Assembly: GCF_000488255.1 (NCBI RefSeq)
Contig: NZ_KI530754.1
Coordinates: 434,001 to 498,000, forward strand
Direction: 5' to 3'
Length of the DNA: 64,000 nt
Origin: Acinetobacter indicus CIP 110367
GTDB lineage: Bacteria > Pseudomonadota > Gammaproteobacteria > Pseudomonadales > Moraxellaceae
In this document: piece by piece, positions 29,649 to 40,041 of the stretch
Layout: every line of letters starts with the position of its first letter
How positions within the stretch are numbered: the stretch's first letter is position 1
Translations under genes and position numbers: made by a program
Notes under the pieces: model-generated
Told to the model about the DNA's origin: nothing
The model's input: the letters and a program-made list of their open reading frames with translations, nothing else
Database searches by the model: none

Positions 29649-31262
29649 TTATAGACGAACCAGCTCCACAATTTTCTCAGCCAGTTCTTCAACGGCTTCG
29701 GTGCCATAGCTTACGTCAGTGCCTTCAGCAACATCGGTGACCACCACAACACCAGTTTCACGAAGTAATGCCACTTGATCAGCATTCAGACCCGCTTTTG
29801 CAATTGCAACTACACCTTGCTGAATCAACAGACTTTCCAGCGCTTGTGCATTTTCCAGTGCTTGTGCTGTTACAGTCACCGCAGCAGGTTTTTGACCTAA
29901 ACGGGCAGCACGGTCTTCCGCAGTCACAGGTTCATCATGCGCAGTCCATTCTACCGCTGCTTCCACCATGCCCGCACCAACGGTCACGTTGCTTAAACGG
30001 TCAATGAAAATAAACGAGCCGGTATAACGGCTGTCCTGATAACGGTCAAATACCACTGGCGCATCAAACTCGATCTGAACATCAGCAATCGCGTTCAGTT
30101 CCAGCTGCTCTACCTGAGTTTTTTCCAGCGTATTCACGTTTACACGATAGTTAATTTCAGCAATTTTGGCAGGAACAGTTTGCGTACCGAGCTTAATGTT
30201 GTACAGCTTGCCTTTGACCAGTGGCTGATCATTCATCCACACCACAGTTGCGCGTGCAGAACGTGAAATTTCCGGTTGATCGCCCGCTTTGACCAGCAGG
30301 TTACCGCGTGAAATATCAATTTCATCATTCAGGGTAAGGGTAACGGCCTGACCGGCAAAAGCACGTTCCAAATTGCCATCAAAAGTTACAATGTCTTTGA
30401 CGGTAGAACGTTTGCCTGATGGCAACGCGACAATTTCATCACCCACACGGATGTCGCCCGAAGCAATGGTGCCAGCAAAACCACGGAAGTCGAGGTTTGG
30501 ACGGTTGACATATTGCACCGGGAAGCGGAATTCGTTTTTACCTGAAGTCCGGCTAATTTCCACGTTTTCCAGCGTTTCCATCAAAGTTTCGCCGCTGTAC
30601 CACGGAGTATTGGCCGACTTGTTCACCACGTTATCGCCATTCAGGGCAGAAATTGGCGTGAAAATGATATTGGCCGGTTTACGGTCACCAAGCTGGTTCA
30701 CGAACTCGTTATATTGCGCCTGAATTTCATTAAAGCGCGCTTCAGAGAATTCCACCAGGTCCATTTTGTTGATGGCAACAATAATGTTCTTAATACCCAG
30801 CAGGCTGGCAATAAAGGTATGACGACGGGTTTGGGTCTGCACGCCATAACGTGCATCAATTAAAATAATCGCCAGATCCGCAGTTGATGCACCAGTGGCC
30901 ATGTTACGGGTATATTGCTCATGTCCCGGGGTATCGGCAATGATGAACTTACGCTTTTCAGTCGAGAAATAGCGATACGCCACATCAATGGTAATACCCT
31001 GCTCACGTTCTGCCTGCAGGCCATCGACCAGTAAAGCCAGGTCAGGTGCATCCCCTGTCGTCCCGACTTTTTTCGAGTCACGGGTTACCGCTTGCAACTG
31101 ATCTTCATAAATCAGTTTTGAATCATAAAGCAGACGACCAATTAAGGTCGATTTACCATCATCGACGTTACCGCAGGTCAGGAAACGCAATAAGTCTTTA
31201 TTTTCGTGCTGTTTTAAATAGGCCAAAATATCTTGGCTAATGAGTTCTGATTGATGAGACAT
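29649..31262 (-). CDS. cysN: Sulfate adenylyltransferase subunit 1 (GTPase)
   Basis: GTP-dependent half of ATP sulfurylase, which makes APS from sulfate. The G motifs are visible: [10 protein letters not shown] (P-loop), [12 protein letters not shown] and NKMDLVEF. 537 residues, longer than E. coli CysN (475), and with no APS-kinase P-loop: the last about 80 residues (from about residue 450) are a region with [19 protein letters not shown] and [12 protein letters not shown] that I do not recognise as CysC. It follows cysD, separated by 99 bases carrying a palindromic element. Confidence 0.95.
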   Translation of the reverse strand: MSHQSELISQDILAYLKQHENKDLLRFLTCGNVDDGKSTLIGRLLYDSKLIYEDQLQAVTRDSKKVGTTGDAPDLALLVDGLQAEREQGITIDVAYRYFSTEKRKFIIADTPGHEQYTRNMATGASTADLAIILIDARYGVQTQTRRHTFIASLLGIKNIIVAINKMDLVEFSEARFNEIQAQYNEFVNQLGDRKPANIIFTPISALNGDNVVNKSANTPWYSGETLMETLENVEISRTSGKNEFRFPVQYVNRPNLDFRGFAGTIASGDIRVGDEIVALPSGKRSTVKDIVTFDGNLERAFAGQAVTLTLNDEIDISRGNLLVKAGDQPEISRSARATVVWMNDQPLVKGKLYNIKLGTQTVPAKIAEINYRVNVNTLEKTQVEQLELNAIADVQIEFDAPVVFDRYQDSRYTGSFIFIDRLSNVTVGAGMVEAAVEWTAHDEPVTAEDRAARLGQKPAAVTVTAQALENAQALESLLIQQGVVAIAKAGLNADQVALLRETGVVVVTDVAEGTDVSYGTEAVEELAEKIVELVRL

Positions 31263-31309
31263 TGCTCAAACTCCACAAATTCTTTAGAAACCGGTTTAAT
31301 CTCCCTCCC

Positions 31310-31359
31310 CCCTTTTACCTAGGGGAAATTTTCTCTCTTTAGAAAGAGAAGTCGGGAGA
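31310..31359. repeat. CCCTCTCC-type palindromic element (cysN-cysD)
   Basis: Outer arms TCTCCC (31310-31315) and GGGAGA (31354-31359), inner hairpin TTCTCTCTTTAGAAAGAGAA (31331-31350). Weaker than the urease-operon copies but again within an operon gap. Confidence 0.5.
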
Positions 31360-31361
31360 AA

Positions 31362-32276
31362 TTAGAAGTAGCCCTCTTGCTTCTTCTTCTCCATCGAGCC
31401 GGCTTCATCATGGTCAATCATACGACCCTGACGTTCCGAGCTGGTGGCCAGCAACATTTCCTGAATAATTTCGGGCAAGGTATCTGCGCCTGACTCAACT
31501 GCGCCGGTCAGTGGGTAACAGCCAAGTGTACGGAAACGTACCGATTTCATTTGTGGCACTTCGCCTTCATGTAAACGCATACGCTCATCATCAACCATAA
31601 TGAGTGTGCCGCTACGTTCTACCACTGGACGTTCAGCAGCAAAGTACAATGGAACAATTGGAATCTGCTCGAGATAAATGTATTGCCAGATGTCCAGCTC
31701 GGTCCAGTTCGACAATGGGAACACACGAATGCTTTCGCCTTTGTTGACCTTACCGTTGTAAAGATTCCACAGTTCTGGACGCTGGTTTTTCGGGTCCCAA
31801 CGGTGTTTGGAATCACGGAAAGAATAGACACGTTCTTTGGCACGTGATTTTTCTTCGTCACGGCGCGCACCACCAAATGCAGCATCAAAACCGTATTTAT
31901 CCAGCGCCTGTTTCAGCCCCTGGGTTTTCATGATGTCGGTGTATTTCGAGCTACCATGATCAAATGGATTGATTCCGGCGTCACGGCCTTCCTGGTTCTG
32001 ATGCACAATCAGATCAAAACCATGTTTTTTGGCCATGTTGTCGCGGAATTCAATCATATCTTTGAATTTCCAGCCTGTATCAACATGTAACAGAGGGAAT
32101 GGAAGTTTTGCAGGATAGAAGGCTTTCAAGGCAAGATGCAGCATCACCGCAGAATCTTTACCAATCGAGTACAGCATAACCGGATTTTCAAACTCGGCAG
32201 CAACTTCACGGATGATATGAATACTCTCAGCTTCAAGCTGTTTCAGATGAGTAAGTCTTTCCTCATTTAATGACAT
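31362..32276 (-). CDS. cysD: Sulfate adenylyltransferase subunit 2
   Basis: Catalytic subunit of ATP sulfurylase. 304 residues. Starts [20 protein letters not shown] at the ATG 32276 (the longer frame to 32285 is not needed). The PP-loop motif [14 protein letters not shown] is near residue 35, and [21 protein letters not shown] is conserved. The end EKKKQEGYF is the family terminus. cysD-cysN order is normal. A CysB site is expected upstream but I cannot locate it with confidence. Confidence 0.95.
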   Translation of the reverse strand: MSLNEERLTHLKQLEAESIHIIREVAAEFENPVMLYSIGKDSAVMLHLALKAFYPAKLPFPLLHVDTGWKFKDMIEFRDNMAKKHGFDLIVHQNQEGRDAGINPFDHGSSKYTDIMKTQGLKQALDKYGFDAAFGGARRDEEKSRAKERVYSFRDSKHRWDPKNQRPELWNLYNGKVNKGESIRVFPLSNWTELDIWQYIYLEQIPIVPLYFAAERPVVERSGTLIMVDDERMRLHEGEVPQMKSVRFRTLGCYPLTGAVESGADTLPEIIQEMLLATSSERQGRMIDHDEAGSMEKKKQEGYF

Positions 32277-32600
32277 GGACAACACCAGCTTAAATCAACG
32301 TGTACTTATTACACTTTATAAAATTTATATTCATTATAGAGATTTAGTTATCTGTACTATTGCTTGTTTTATTATATTAATATGCAAAAACGTCATATAC
32401 AGGATTACTGATATTGCTATCAAAGTTTACTCATACCCTGCACAGCATCGCTAATTTTTAGCCTGATCACTATTTTCCAGTCGCCGTTTTTATGCTCACT
32501 TCTATCTATTGAGTTATTGTTAAAAGCTCTAATAGATCGCTTCATTTTTCAAGTGAAACACCTAAAATAAAACAAATTTTAATTTTTTCTGATTGCTCCC
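32277..32600. other. A+T-rich intergenic region upstream of cysD
   Basis: About 320 bases between divergent cysD and an unknown gene. A+T-rich with TTATATTCATTATAGAG-like stretches; should hold both promoters and, by analogy, CysB binding. Nothing specific is visible. Confidence 0.4.
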
Positions 32601-33143
32601 ATGCCTTATAGTCATTACGATTTAGCCACCTTAAAAGCCCAGCTGGAACAGGCGCAGCTTGCCGGCTTTCTGTATCAGCATCAGCAGCACATGCTGGTGT
32701 TGCAGGAAGCGTTTGATGAAGATGGTTCTGCACTAAATACCTTTGTCCAGCACGAGTTCAGTGCCGATCAGATCGGGCTGCAATTTGGTCTACGACTTTC
32801 GGACCATAATATCGAGTTTTTGATTGGTCTGACCCACAGTAATCAGGATCGTGGTTATGAAATTGGTGCCGGCAATTTAAAAGGTGACCAGAAAGCCTTT
32901 AACCTGATGTATGCCTTTTATAATTATCCAAAGGCCTTTTATCTGGTCAGCATGCCACTGGCCTCCACCTCAAGCCAGCTGGAACAGGCCATTGAACAGC
33001 AACTGTTCCAGCGCCCGGAACTGGCCTTCCTCGACACCGCAGTCAAAACCAATCCAATGGGTGAACAGGTGCAGTGGATGAAATCGTTTATTGTGCAGCA
33101 AAGCCTGAACATGAAAGTGCGTATTCAGACCAGTTTAATCTAA
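32601..33143 (+). CDS. Conserved hypothetical protein
   Basis: 180-residue soluble protein without signal peptide. It begins MPYSHYDLATLKAQLEQAQL, and the middle has FLIGLTHSNQDRGYEIGAGN and FYNYPKAFYLVSMP, with a helical C terminus. No known domain recognised. Single gene ending at a strong bidirectional terminator shared with lysS. The ATG lacks a clear ribosome site. Confidence 0.7.
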   Translation: MPYSHYDLATLKAQLEQAQLAGFLYQHQQHMLVLQEAFDEDGSALNTFVQHEFSADQIGLQFGLRLSDHNIEFLIGLTHSNQDRGYEIGAGNLKGDQKAFNLMYAFYNYPKAFYLVSMPLASTSSQLEQAIEQQLFQRPELAFLDTAVKTNPMGEQVQWMKSFIVQQSLNMKVRIQTSLI

Positions 33144-33192
33144 GCGATTCTTCTGATCTGTGCTTTACGTATAGCTTGATGATACTCAAACA

Positions 33193-33226
33193 AAAAAATA
33201 ACCCGCGAGATTCGCGGGTTATTTGA
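33193..33226. terminator. Strong bidirectional terminator
   Basis: AAATAACCCGCGA and TCGCGGGTTATTT arms (33196-33208 and 33212-33224) around a 3-base loop. Confidence 0.85.
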
Positions 33227-33237
33227 TGTAGCAGATT

Positions 33238-34764
33238 TTAGTTCTTGTGACGCATATGCGGGAACAAAATCACATCACGGATACTTGGTGCATTGGCGAA
33301 CAACATCACCAGACGGTCAATCCCGATCCCTTCACCTGCTGTAGGTGGCAAGCCATATTCCAGTGCTTCAACGAAGTCTGCATCATAGTGCATCGCTTCA
33401 TCATCACCAGCATCTTTCTCAGCCACCTGTGCCTGGAAACGCTCCGCCTGATCAATTGGATCATTTAACTCTGAGAAGCCGTTTGCCAGCTCACGACCAC
33501 CAATGAAGAATTCAAAACGGTCAGTGATGTGCGGGTTCTCATCATTACGGCGAGCCAGCGGTGAGGTTTCTGCTGGGTATTCAGTAATGAAGGTTGGCTG
33601 ACGCAGTTGAGTTTCAACCGTTTCTTCAAACACGATGGTTTGCAGCTTGCCTAAACCAAAGCCCGGTTTTACCTGCTCTTTCAGTTCGTTTTGTACGAAG
33701 TTGGCCAGAAATTCACGGTCATTGACGTTTTCAGGCGTGAATTGCGGGTTGTGCTCAAGAATCGCATCAAACATCGAGATTTTCTTGAACGGACCTTTGA
33801 AGCTATACACTTCATCGCCATACGGCACATCGGTCGAACCCAAGATGTCGATGGCCAGTTTCTCCAGCATCTGCTCGGTCAGTTCCATCAAATCTTTGTA
33901 GTCTGCATAGGCCTGATAGAATTCAATCATGGTGAATTCCGGGTTATGACGGGTCGATACACCTTCGTTACGGAAGTTACGGTTAATTTCGAACACGCGT
34001 TCAAATCCGCCCACCACCAGACGTTTTAAATAAAGTTCTGGCGCAATACGCAGGAACAATGGCATATCCAGTGCATTATGATGGGTTTCAAATGGACGCG
34101 CCGATGCACCACCTGGAATCACGTGCATCATTGGGGTTTCAACTTCCATGAAACGTTTTTCAGTTAAAAACGCACGGATGCCCGATACCACTTTGGCACG
34201 AATTTCAAAAGTCTTACGGGTTTCTTCGTTTACAATCAGGTCCAGATAACGCTTACGATACTTCACTTCAGTATCGGTCAGGCCATGGAACTTGTCTGGT
34301 AATGGACGCAGCGATTTGGTCAGCAATTCAAAGTGCTCGATATGCACATATAAATCACCTTTACCTGAACGGCCGATATAACCTTTAACAGCAATAATAT
34401 CGCCGAGGTCCAAACCTTTAATGGTTTCCAAGGTTTCAGGGCTAAGTTCTTTACGGGCCACATACAGCTGGATACGACCCGTCATGTCCTGAATTACGAT
34501 AAATGAACCACGGTTGAGCATGACACGGCCAGCCACCGACACATACACCTTGTCGCCGCCTTCAATTTCTTCTTTAGATTTGTCGGCAAACTGTTCTTGT
34601 AAATCTTGCGCGTAATGTTCACGCTTGAAGGTGTTTGGCCATGGGCTACTGTTGCTTTCCTGAGCCTTTTCTTGGATTTGCTTTAACTTGGCATGACGCT
34701 GTGCAATTAAATCGTTTTCGGAAATAGTGGGTTCAGAAGTCGACTGAGCGTTTGGTTGCGTCAT
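33238..34764 (-). CDS. lysS: Lysyl-tRNA synthetase (class II)
   Basis: Charges tRNA-Lys. 508 residues with the N-terminal OB anticodon-binding domain ([17 protein letters not shown]) and the class II core: motif 1 around [21 protein letters not shown], motif 2 [22 protein letters not shown], motif 3 [12 protein letters not shown] terminus [13 protein letters not shown]. Standard length. Confidence 0.98.
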   Translation of the reverse strand: MTQPNAQSTSEPTISENDLIAQRHAKLKQIQEKAQESNSSPWPNTFKREHYAQDLQEQFADKSKEEIEGGDKVYVSVAGRVMLNRGSFIVIQDMTGRIQLYVARKELSPETLETIKGLDLGDIIAVKGYIGRSGKGDLYVHIEHFELLTKSLRPLPDKFHGLTDTEVKYRKRYLDLIVNEETRKTFEIRAKVVSGIRAFLTEKRFMEVETPMMHVIPGGASARPFETHHNALDMPLFLRIAPELYLKRLVVGGFERVFEINRNFRNEGVSTRHNPEFTMIEFYQAYADYKDLMELTEQMLEKLAIDILGSTDVPYGDEVYSFKGPFKKISMFDAILEHNPQFTPENVNDREFLANFVQNELKEQVKPGFGLGKLQTIVFEETVETQLRQPTFITEYPAETSPLARRNDENPHITDRFEFFIGGRELANGFSELNDPIDQAERFQAQVAEKDAGDDEAMHYDADFVEALEYGLPPTAGEGIGIDRLVMLFANAPSIRDVILFPHMRHKN

Positions 34765-35011
34765 CTCTGCCTCGAAAATTACTAAAAAATGAAGTGCAAT
34801 AGCATAGCAGATTTATTTGGCTTTTCGTATGCTCTGCTGAATCCTAAGCCATTTTTTTCATTTTCTAAACCTCTGCTAAACAGCACCTCACCTTTTGCTG
34901 AACTGTTAGACCAATAGCTAACTTCTTTCTTGCGTCACCACTCTTACAATAAGCAAGAGAAATTAATTGAAAAGGGAACTTTTCAACTATTCAATAGACG
35001 CTTGAGTGTGA

Positions 35012-35527
35012 ATGAAAACAATGAATAGATGCACCTCGAAAATCCTATTTCTGCATGGGCTGGATTCCTCACGTGAATCGAGTAAGTTCCATGCCATCTG
35101 CGCAGATAAAAAATACTGTATTACCGTGGATTATCGCAATCTGAACTACCAGACGGTGGCCAGTTTCTATAACGATATTATTGTTAAAATCCAGCCTGAA
35201 ATTATTGTCGGACATAGCCTCGGCGGCTATTGGGCCTTAAAGATGTCGGCGCTGCATGGTATTCCCTGCGTGATTGCCAATCCGAGTTTACAGCCCGACT
35301 TTCGACCGGACTATCCGCAGATTTCCGAACAGGAACTGGACCATGATATTCCGCAGCTGGCCTATCTGGAACTCGGCGATGAACAGCTGGACATGCACTG
35401 GGTACAAACCCAGCTGGAAAATTACATGCCAATTCATGCTTTTAAAGGTGGTCATCATCGGCTGGTGTGTCCGGAAAATATCAATCCTTTAATCTGGCAA
35501 CTGGAACAGCAATCACTGCACAAATAA
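35012..35527 (+). CDS. YqiA/YcfP-type alpha/beta hydrolase
   Basis: 171-residue serine hydrolase of the small YqiA family. LFLHGLDSSRESSK near residues 14-27 is the oxyanion region; GHSLGGYWA (near residue 69) holds the nucleophilic Ser; a later Asp and His in GGHHRLV complete the triad. Unlike many relatives there is no signal peptide. Esterase activity is expected; the substrate is unknown. It converges with apt at a shared terminator. Confidence 0.85.
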   Translation: MKTMNRCTSKILFLHGLDSSRESSKFHAICADKKYCITVDYRNLNYQTVASFYNDIIVKIQPEIIVGHSLGGYWALKMSALHGIPCVIANPSLQPDFRPDYPQISEQELDHDIPQLAYLELGDEQLDMHWVQTQLENYMPIHAFKGGHHRLVCPENINPLIWQLEQQSLHK

Positions 35528-35554
35528 AAAAGCCTTGCACTCGGCAAGGCTTTC
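35525..35554. terminator. Bidirectional terminator between YqiA-like gene and apt
   Basis: AAAGCCTTGC and GCAAGGCTTT arms with a 5-base loop, A run before, T run after. Confidence 0.8.
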
Positions 35555-35580
35555 TAAGTTTCACAGGGTAGTGCCCAGAC

Positions 35581-36123
35581 TTAAGCCACTGCTTCCACCG
35601 GCTTAGAGCGTTCATCCAGTACCGACCAGATGTTCAGACCCAAATCTGCGTGTAAATCTGGTAAATCCAGGAAAATGCTGGCACCCAGAATTTCATGCTG
35701 ACATTTTTCCGCCAGTTGTTTCACTGCTTTTAAGGTACCGCCAGTCGCTAATACATCATCCACAATAATAACTTTCTTACCGGTGACATCTGCCGCCATT
35801 TCCAGACGGTCCAGACCATATTCCAGGCTATACCCCACACCTACTACCGGTGGTGGTAATTTACCGGCTTTACGCACCAGCAATAAGCCCTTGCCAGTAC
35901 GCTGTGCCAACAGGCTAGCCAGCACAAAACCACGTGCTTCTACCGCAATAAAGCTGTCTACTTCAGCCAGTTTTTCTGCAGGAATACTTTCAATTAAAGC
36001 ATCTGTCAACGGACCAATATTTTTCATGAATAAAGGGGTCAAGTCATAAAAACAAATACCGGCTTTAGGAAAGTTTTGGACAGTACGAATGTGAGACCAC
36101 AACGTTGTAGACAGCTTGCTCAT
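35581..36123 (-). CDS. apt: Adenine phosphoribosyltransferase
   Basis: Salvages adenine to AMP using PRPP. 180 residues with the PRPP-binding motif VIIVDDVLATGGTLKA and EARGFVLASLLAQRTGKG. The ATG at 36123 matches family N termini but is preceded by CTCCTT-type pyrimidines on the minus strand, so no Shine-Dalgarno is visible. Confidence 0.96.
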   Translation of the reverse strand: MSKLSTTLWSHIRTVQNFPKAGICFYDLTPLFMKNIGPLTDALIESIPAEKLAEVDSFIAVEARGFVLASLLAQRTGKGLLLVRKAGKLPPPVVGVGYSLEYGLDRLEMAADVTGKKVIIVDDVLATGGTLKAVKQLAEKCQHEILGASIFLDLPDLHADLGLNIWSVLDERSKPVEAVA

Positions 36124-36627
36124 AAGGAGATCGGAGAGAGATTAAAAAGAATAGGTGAATTTTACAGCGTCTTGACCACGAAGACCAGCCAAAGTCCACC
36201 CTTCAGGTTTAAATAAAACCCGATTAAAATTAGTAAATCATTGTTTTTATTATTGGTATTTTTATACTAAATAACCAATATAGATTATCCTAATTATAGA
36301 ATAGCCTATTTAAGCAAAAATAGCTGTCCGACTTTAGTCGAAATTTAGGTGATCTCTCATATATTTTGAAAAGATTTGCGCTGGTTTTTAGTGTGCATAT
36401 TGTCCGACACTATGCAATGTTTGAGATTTTAAAGATAAATTTTGTCCTTCTTAGCCATTCAGCTTTAGAAATGAAGCATTAGACTCCGATATTTACTTTA
36501 CTTTAACCTCATAACTGCGTAAAAATTTAAGCGAATATGAAGTGTTAAAATCATATCAACTGAGTCATGCTGGTTAGGGAATTTTTTGCCGGTCAGGTTT
36601 ATTGAAGATCGGCTTTTGGAGAGTCAA
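36124..36627. other. Long intergenic region before rubA
   Basis: About 500 bases, A+T-rich, no convincing gene. It should hold the promoter of the rubA-rubB-estB-oxyR group and of apt. A short inverted repeat GTCCGAC...TAGTCG near 36327 is the only symmetric feature I noticed. The minus frame 36574-36810 is a shadow of rubA. Confidence 0.45.
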
Positions 36628-36792
36628 ATGAAAAAGTATCAATGCATCGTTTGTGGATGGATTTATGACGAGGCAGAAGGCTGGCCGCAAGATGGCATCG
36701 TCGCGGGCACCAAATGGGAAGATATTCCAGATGACTGGACCTGCCCGGACTGTGGCGTATCTAAAGTCGATTTTGAAATGGTCGAAATCTAA
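36628..36792 (+). CDS. rubA: Rubredoxin
   Basis: One-iron electron carrier feeding alkane hydroxylase. 54 residues: CIVCG (residues 6-10) and CPDCG (near residue 39) supply the four Cys ligands of the FeS4 site. The ATG at 36628 has GGAG upstream; the longer frame is not used. Order rubA-rubB-estB-oxyR is known from A. baylyi. An intrinsic terminator follows before rubB. Confidence 0.97.
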   Translation: MKKYQCIVCGWIYDEAEGWPQDGIVAGTKWEDIPDDWTCPDCGVSKVDFEMVEI

Positions 36793-36802
36793 GTACGCCT
36801 CG

Positions 36803-36829
36803 AAGACCATAACTGCATGGTCTTTTTTT
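36803..36829 (+). terminator. Hairpin terminator between rubA and rubB
   Basis: AAGACCAT and ATGGTCTT arms around AACTGC, then a T run. It sits inside an expected cotranscribed pair, so it may make rubA more abundant than rubB. The A. baylyi literature treats rubA and rubB as one group; read-through would be needed. Confidence 0.7.
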
Positions 36830-36869
36830 ATGTCTTGAAACTTATGCTCAACCTTTTATGGAGAAAATA

Positions 36870-38048
36870 ATGCATCCGATTGTCATCATTGGTTCTGGTA
36901 TGGCTGGCTATACAGTCGCCCGTGAATTTCGCAAACTGAACCCTGAACAGGAACTGGTCATGATTTGCGCAGATGATGCAATCAACTATGCAAAACCTAC
37001 CCTCTCCAATGCCCTGGCCGGCAAAAAAGCACCCGAACAGATTGCGCTGGGGGATGCCGCAAAAATGGGGGCACAGCTGAATATGCGTATTGAAGTGCAT
37101 ACCTGGGTCAAAGCCATTGATGCCGAGCAGCATCTGCTGACTTTAGAGAAAGATGGCGTCGAAAGCCAGCAAGCCTATGCCAAACTGGTACTGGCAGTCG
37201 GTGCCAACCCACTTCGTCTGGCCATTTCAGGTGATGGCAGTGATGATATTCACGTGGTCAATAATTTAAATGACTATAAAGCCTTCCGCGAACAGCTGGC
37301 AGCGCGTCAAGACAAACGTGTGGTGATTTTAGGCGCGGGCCTGATTGGCTGTGAATTTGCCAATGACCTGCAAAATACCGAGCATCAAGTCACGGTGATT
37401 GATCTGGCACCTCAACCGCTGGGCCGTTTATTGCCTGAATTTATTGCCACTGCATTTAAACAAAACCTGGAAGAAACCGGGATTCATTTTGTCTTGGGCA
37501 CCACGGTCGATAAAGTATCAAAACTGGAGAAGGGCGATTATCTGGTGACACTGGCTGATGGCCGCAGCCTGAGTGCCGATGTGGTGCTATCCGCCGTCGG
37601 TTTGCAGCCGAATATCACTTTAGCCAAAGAAGCCGGCATTCATACCAGTCGCGGCGTGCTCACCAATGGCTTACTGGAAACCAACCTGGCTGATATTTAT
37701 GCGGTGGGTGACTGCGCTGAAGTCAACGGGACTTTATTACCTTATGTCATGCCAATCATGCAGCAGGCACGTGCGCTGGCCAAAACCTTAAATGGTGAAA
37801 CCACGCAGGTACACTACCCAGCTATGCCGGTTGCAGTGAAAACCCCGGCGGCACCATTAACAGTGTTACCTGCTCCGGTAGATGTAGAAGTGACCTGGCA
37901 AAATGAAGAACTGGACGATGGCATGATTGCAAAGGCCTTTGACAGCAATGCCACCTTACGCGGCTTTGTGCTGCTCGGGCAAACAGCCGGCAAACAGCGC
38001 CTGGCTTTAAGTAAACTTGTTCCTGACTTGATTCCAGCGGCAGTTTAG
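36870..38048 (+). CDS. rubB: Rubredoxin reductase (NADH-dependent)
   Basis: FAD protein that passes electrons from NADH to rubredoxin. 392 residues from the ATG at 36870 (GGAGA upstream). Motifs: FAD site PIVIIGSGMAGYTVARE; NAD site VVILGAGLIGCEFANDL near residue 147; second FAD site ADIYAVGDCAEV near residue 270. Part of the rubA-rubB-estB-oxyR group. Confidence 0.96.
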   Translation: MHPIVIIGSGMAGYTVAREFRKLNPEQELVMICADDAINYAKPTLSNALAGKKAPEQIALGDAAKMGAQLNMRIEVHTWVKAIDAEQHLLTLEKDGVESQQAYAKLVLAVGANPLRLAISGDGSDDIHVVNNLNDYKAFREQLAARQDKRVVILGAGLIGCEFANDLQNTEHQVTVIDLAPQPLGRLLPEFIATAFKQNLEETGIHFVLGTTVDKVSKLEKGDYLVTLADGRSLSADVVLSAVGLQPNITLAKEAGIHTSRGVLTNGLLETNLADIYAVGDCAEVNGTLLPYVMPIMQQARALAKTLNGETTQVHYPAMPVAVKTPAAPLTVLPAPVDVEVTWQNEELDDGMIAKAFDSNATLRGFVLLGQTAGKQRLALSKLVPDLIPAAV

Positions 38049-38099
38049 CGCTTTAATCCATCAGGGGTGCGCGATCACCTTGAAGAAAGGAATATAAGA

Positions 38100-39035
38100 A
38101 TGAATAGTTTGCGGTTAAATGTTTCACCTTACAGCAGTTTTATGCACGAAACCAAAGTCGACTTGGGCAATGGCATTGAATTGCATGTCGAAATGGGTGG
38201 CGAAATTGGCAATCCGACCATTTTACTGGTCATGGGACTGGGTGCGCAGCTGCTGTATTGGCCGGACTTTTTCTGCAAGTCACTCATTGACCAAGGCTTT
38301 CGGGTCATCCGTTTTGATAACCGCGATATTGGCCTGTCCTCCAAAGTACGCCATCAAGGCGAGCGCTTGAATACCCTAAAACTGATGGGCCGTTTTGCCT
38401 TGGGTTTAGAAAATCAGGGGGCGCCTTATAACCTGTATGATATGGCCGATGATGTGGCCCTGCTGATTGATAAACTGGAGCTGGAACAGGTTGATGTGAT
38501 TGGCGCCTCAATGGGCGGCATGATTGCGCAGATTCTGGCGGCCCGCTATCCGGACAAGGTCAGAAAACTGGCGCTGTTATTTACCAGCAACAACCAGCCT
38601 TTCCTGCCGCCACCTTTCCCGAAACAGCTGTTCAGCTTAGTGGGCAAGCCGGCATCCAATGATGAAGAAGGTATTATTAACCACAGCCTGAAACTGTTTA
38701 AAGTGATTGGTTCGCCGGGTTATCTGAATGAAATGGAAGCGGTACAGACCGCCCGTAAATTATATCAGCGAAGTTACCATCCAGCGGGTGTACTTCAGCA
38801 GTTTTTAGCAATATTATGTACAGGCTCATTGCGCAGTCTGGACAAGCAGATCCAACATCCTACGCTGGTTGTTCATGGTTCTCGTGACCGCTTACTTCCA
38901 CCTGCACATGGTAAGGCTGTTGCGAAAGCAATACCTGACGCTAAATTTGAATTAATTGAAGGAATGGGGCATGATATCCCTCCGCATTTCATTCCATATC
39001 TTAGCGAATTATTTGCTCATCACTTTAAATTATAA
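38100..39035 (+). CDS. estB: Esterase EstB-like alpha/beta hydrolase
   Basis: 311-residue alpha/beta hydrolase. The nucleophile is Ser137 in GASMGG; the acid is likely in HGSRDRLLP and the His in GMGHDIPP. The position after rubB and before oxyR matches the estB gene of A. baylyi. ATG at 38100 with AAAGGAA upstream; the track frame to 38067 is longer than needed. Substrate inferred as carboxylic esters, possibly linked to wax or alkane use. Confidence 0.88.
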   Translation: MNSLRLNVSPYSSFMHETKVDLGNGIELHVEMGGEIGNPTILLVMGLGAQLLYWPDFFCKSLIDQGFRVIRFDNRDIGLSSKVRHQGERLNTLKLMGRFALGLENQGAPYNLYDMADDVALLIDKLELEQVDVIGASMGGMIAQILAARYPDKVRKLALLFTSNNQPFLPPPFPKQLFSLVGKPASNDEEGIINHSLKLFKVIGSPGYLNEMEAVQTARKLYQRSYHPAGVLQQFLAILCTGSLRSLDKQIQHPTLVVHGSRDRLLPPAHGKAVAKAIPDAKFELIEGMGHDIPPHFIPYLSELFAHHFKL

Positions 39036-39048
39036 GCATTAGGACACT

Positions 39049-39948
39049 ATGGCTGCATTACCATCCTTAAGACAGCTGTCATACCTCGTTACACTGTCTG
39101 AAACGTTGCATTTTACAGAAGCGGCGCGCCGTTCATTCGTGACTCAATCGACATTGTCGGGCGGAATCATGGAGTTAGAGCGCTTATTGGGTGGCGTATT
39201 GGTTGAACGCGATCGCCAGAATGTACGTTTGACTCCTCTCGGTGAACAAGTTGTAGCCCGAGCGCGTGTTCTATTGGCCGATGCACAGGACTTGATGCGT
39301 CTAAGCCGTGAAATGAGCGAGCCCTTAACCGGCGACCTGCATTTAGGTGTAATTCCAACCATTGCACCGTTCATTTTGTCGCAGCTGTTAGATGAAGTGC
39401 ATAAGCAACTGCCAAAAATCCAGTTACACCTGCATGAAGCACAAAGTGAAAAAATTGTAGAAAAACTGGAACACGGTAACCTGGATATGGTGTTACTGGC
39501 GCTACCGTTTGATACCCGCAGTCTGAAAGTTGCTGAAATTGCCAAAGAAAATCTGGTACTGGTCCACCATAAATCCGATGCACACTCGGCTCAGGCCAAA
39601 TCTTTAGAAGATCTGGACCTGTCTCGCCTGATGCTGCTGGAAGAAGGCCACTGCTTGCGTGATCATGCCTTAAGTGCCTGCCCAATTGGCGAGCGTAAAA
39701 ATGATCATCGTTTAAAAGCCAGCTCGCTACCAACCCTGGTGGAAATGGTATCAGCCAACCTCGGCTTTACCTTACTGCCTGAAATTGCCATTCATACCAA
39801 TATGATTCAGGCCAATTCAGAGCTGGTGGTGAAACAGATTGACGCGGCGCCTACCCGTACCCTGGCCTTAGTAACGCGTAAGAGTACTCCGCTGCAAAGC
39901 GAATTTGATGTGTTATTGCAAATTCTGCAAAAAATCTCGCACAGCTAA
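39049..39948 (+). CDS. oxyR: Hydrogen peroxide-responsive LysR regulator OxyR
   Basis: 299-residue LysR regulator. HTH at the N terminus (LPSLRQLSYLVTLSETLHFTEAARRSFVTQSTLS, residues 3-37). The redox Cys pair is Cys202 and Cys211 in GHCLRDHALSACPIG, the same 9-residue spacing as E. coli Cys199/Cys208, which identifies it as OxyR and not another LysR. It sits 13 bases after estB, so it is probably cotranscribed with it. Confidence 0.95.
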   Translation: MAALPSLRQLSYLVTLSETLHFTEAARRSFVTQSTLSGGIMELERLLGGVLVERDRQNVRLTPLGEQVVARARVLLADAQDLMRLSREMSEPLTGDLHLGVIPTIAPFILSQLLDEVHKQLPKIQLHLHEAQSEKIVEKLEHGNLDMVLLALPFDTRSLKVAEIAKENLVLVHHKSDAHSAQAKSLEDLDLSRLMLLEEGHCLRDHALSACPIGERKNDHRLKASSLPTLVEMVSANLGFTLLPEIAIHTNMIQANSELVVKQIDAAPTRTLALVTRKSTPLQSEFDVLLQILQKISHS

Positions 39949-39965
39949 GTTCTTCAATACCCATA

Positions 39966-39996
39966 AAAATAAGGAGCATCAGCTCCTTATTTTTTT
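39966..39996 (+). terminator. Terminator of oxyR
   Basis: AAATAAGGAGC and GCTCCTTATTT arms around ATCA, followed by T's. Confidence 0.85.
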
Positions 39997-40003
39997 AGCG
40001 GAT

Positions 40004-40032
40004 AAAAGCCTGACATTCTTTAAATGTCAGGC
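40004..40032 (-). terminator. Terminator of ppk1
   Basis: On the minus strand GCCTGACATT pairs with AATGTCAGGC around a 5-base loop, then TTTT. Confidence 0.75.
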
Positions 40033-40041
40033 TTGCTTCGC

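Noticed and set aside
29420..29707. 95-codon minus-strand gene
   Set aside because: Its 5' part lies in the end of cysN in another frame and crosses the cysN terminator. Kept only as possible decayed sequence.
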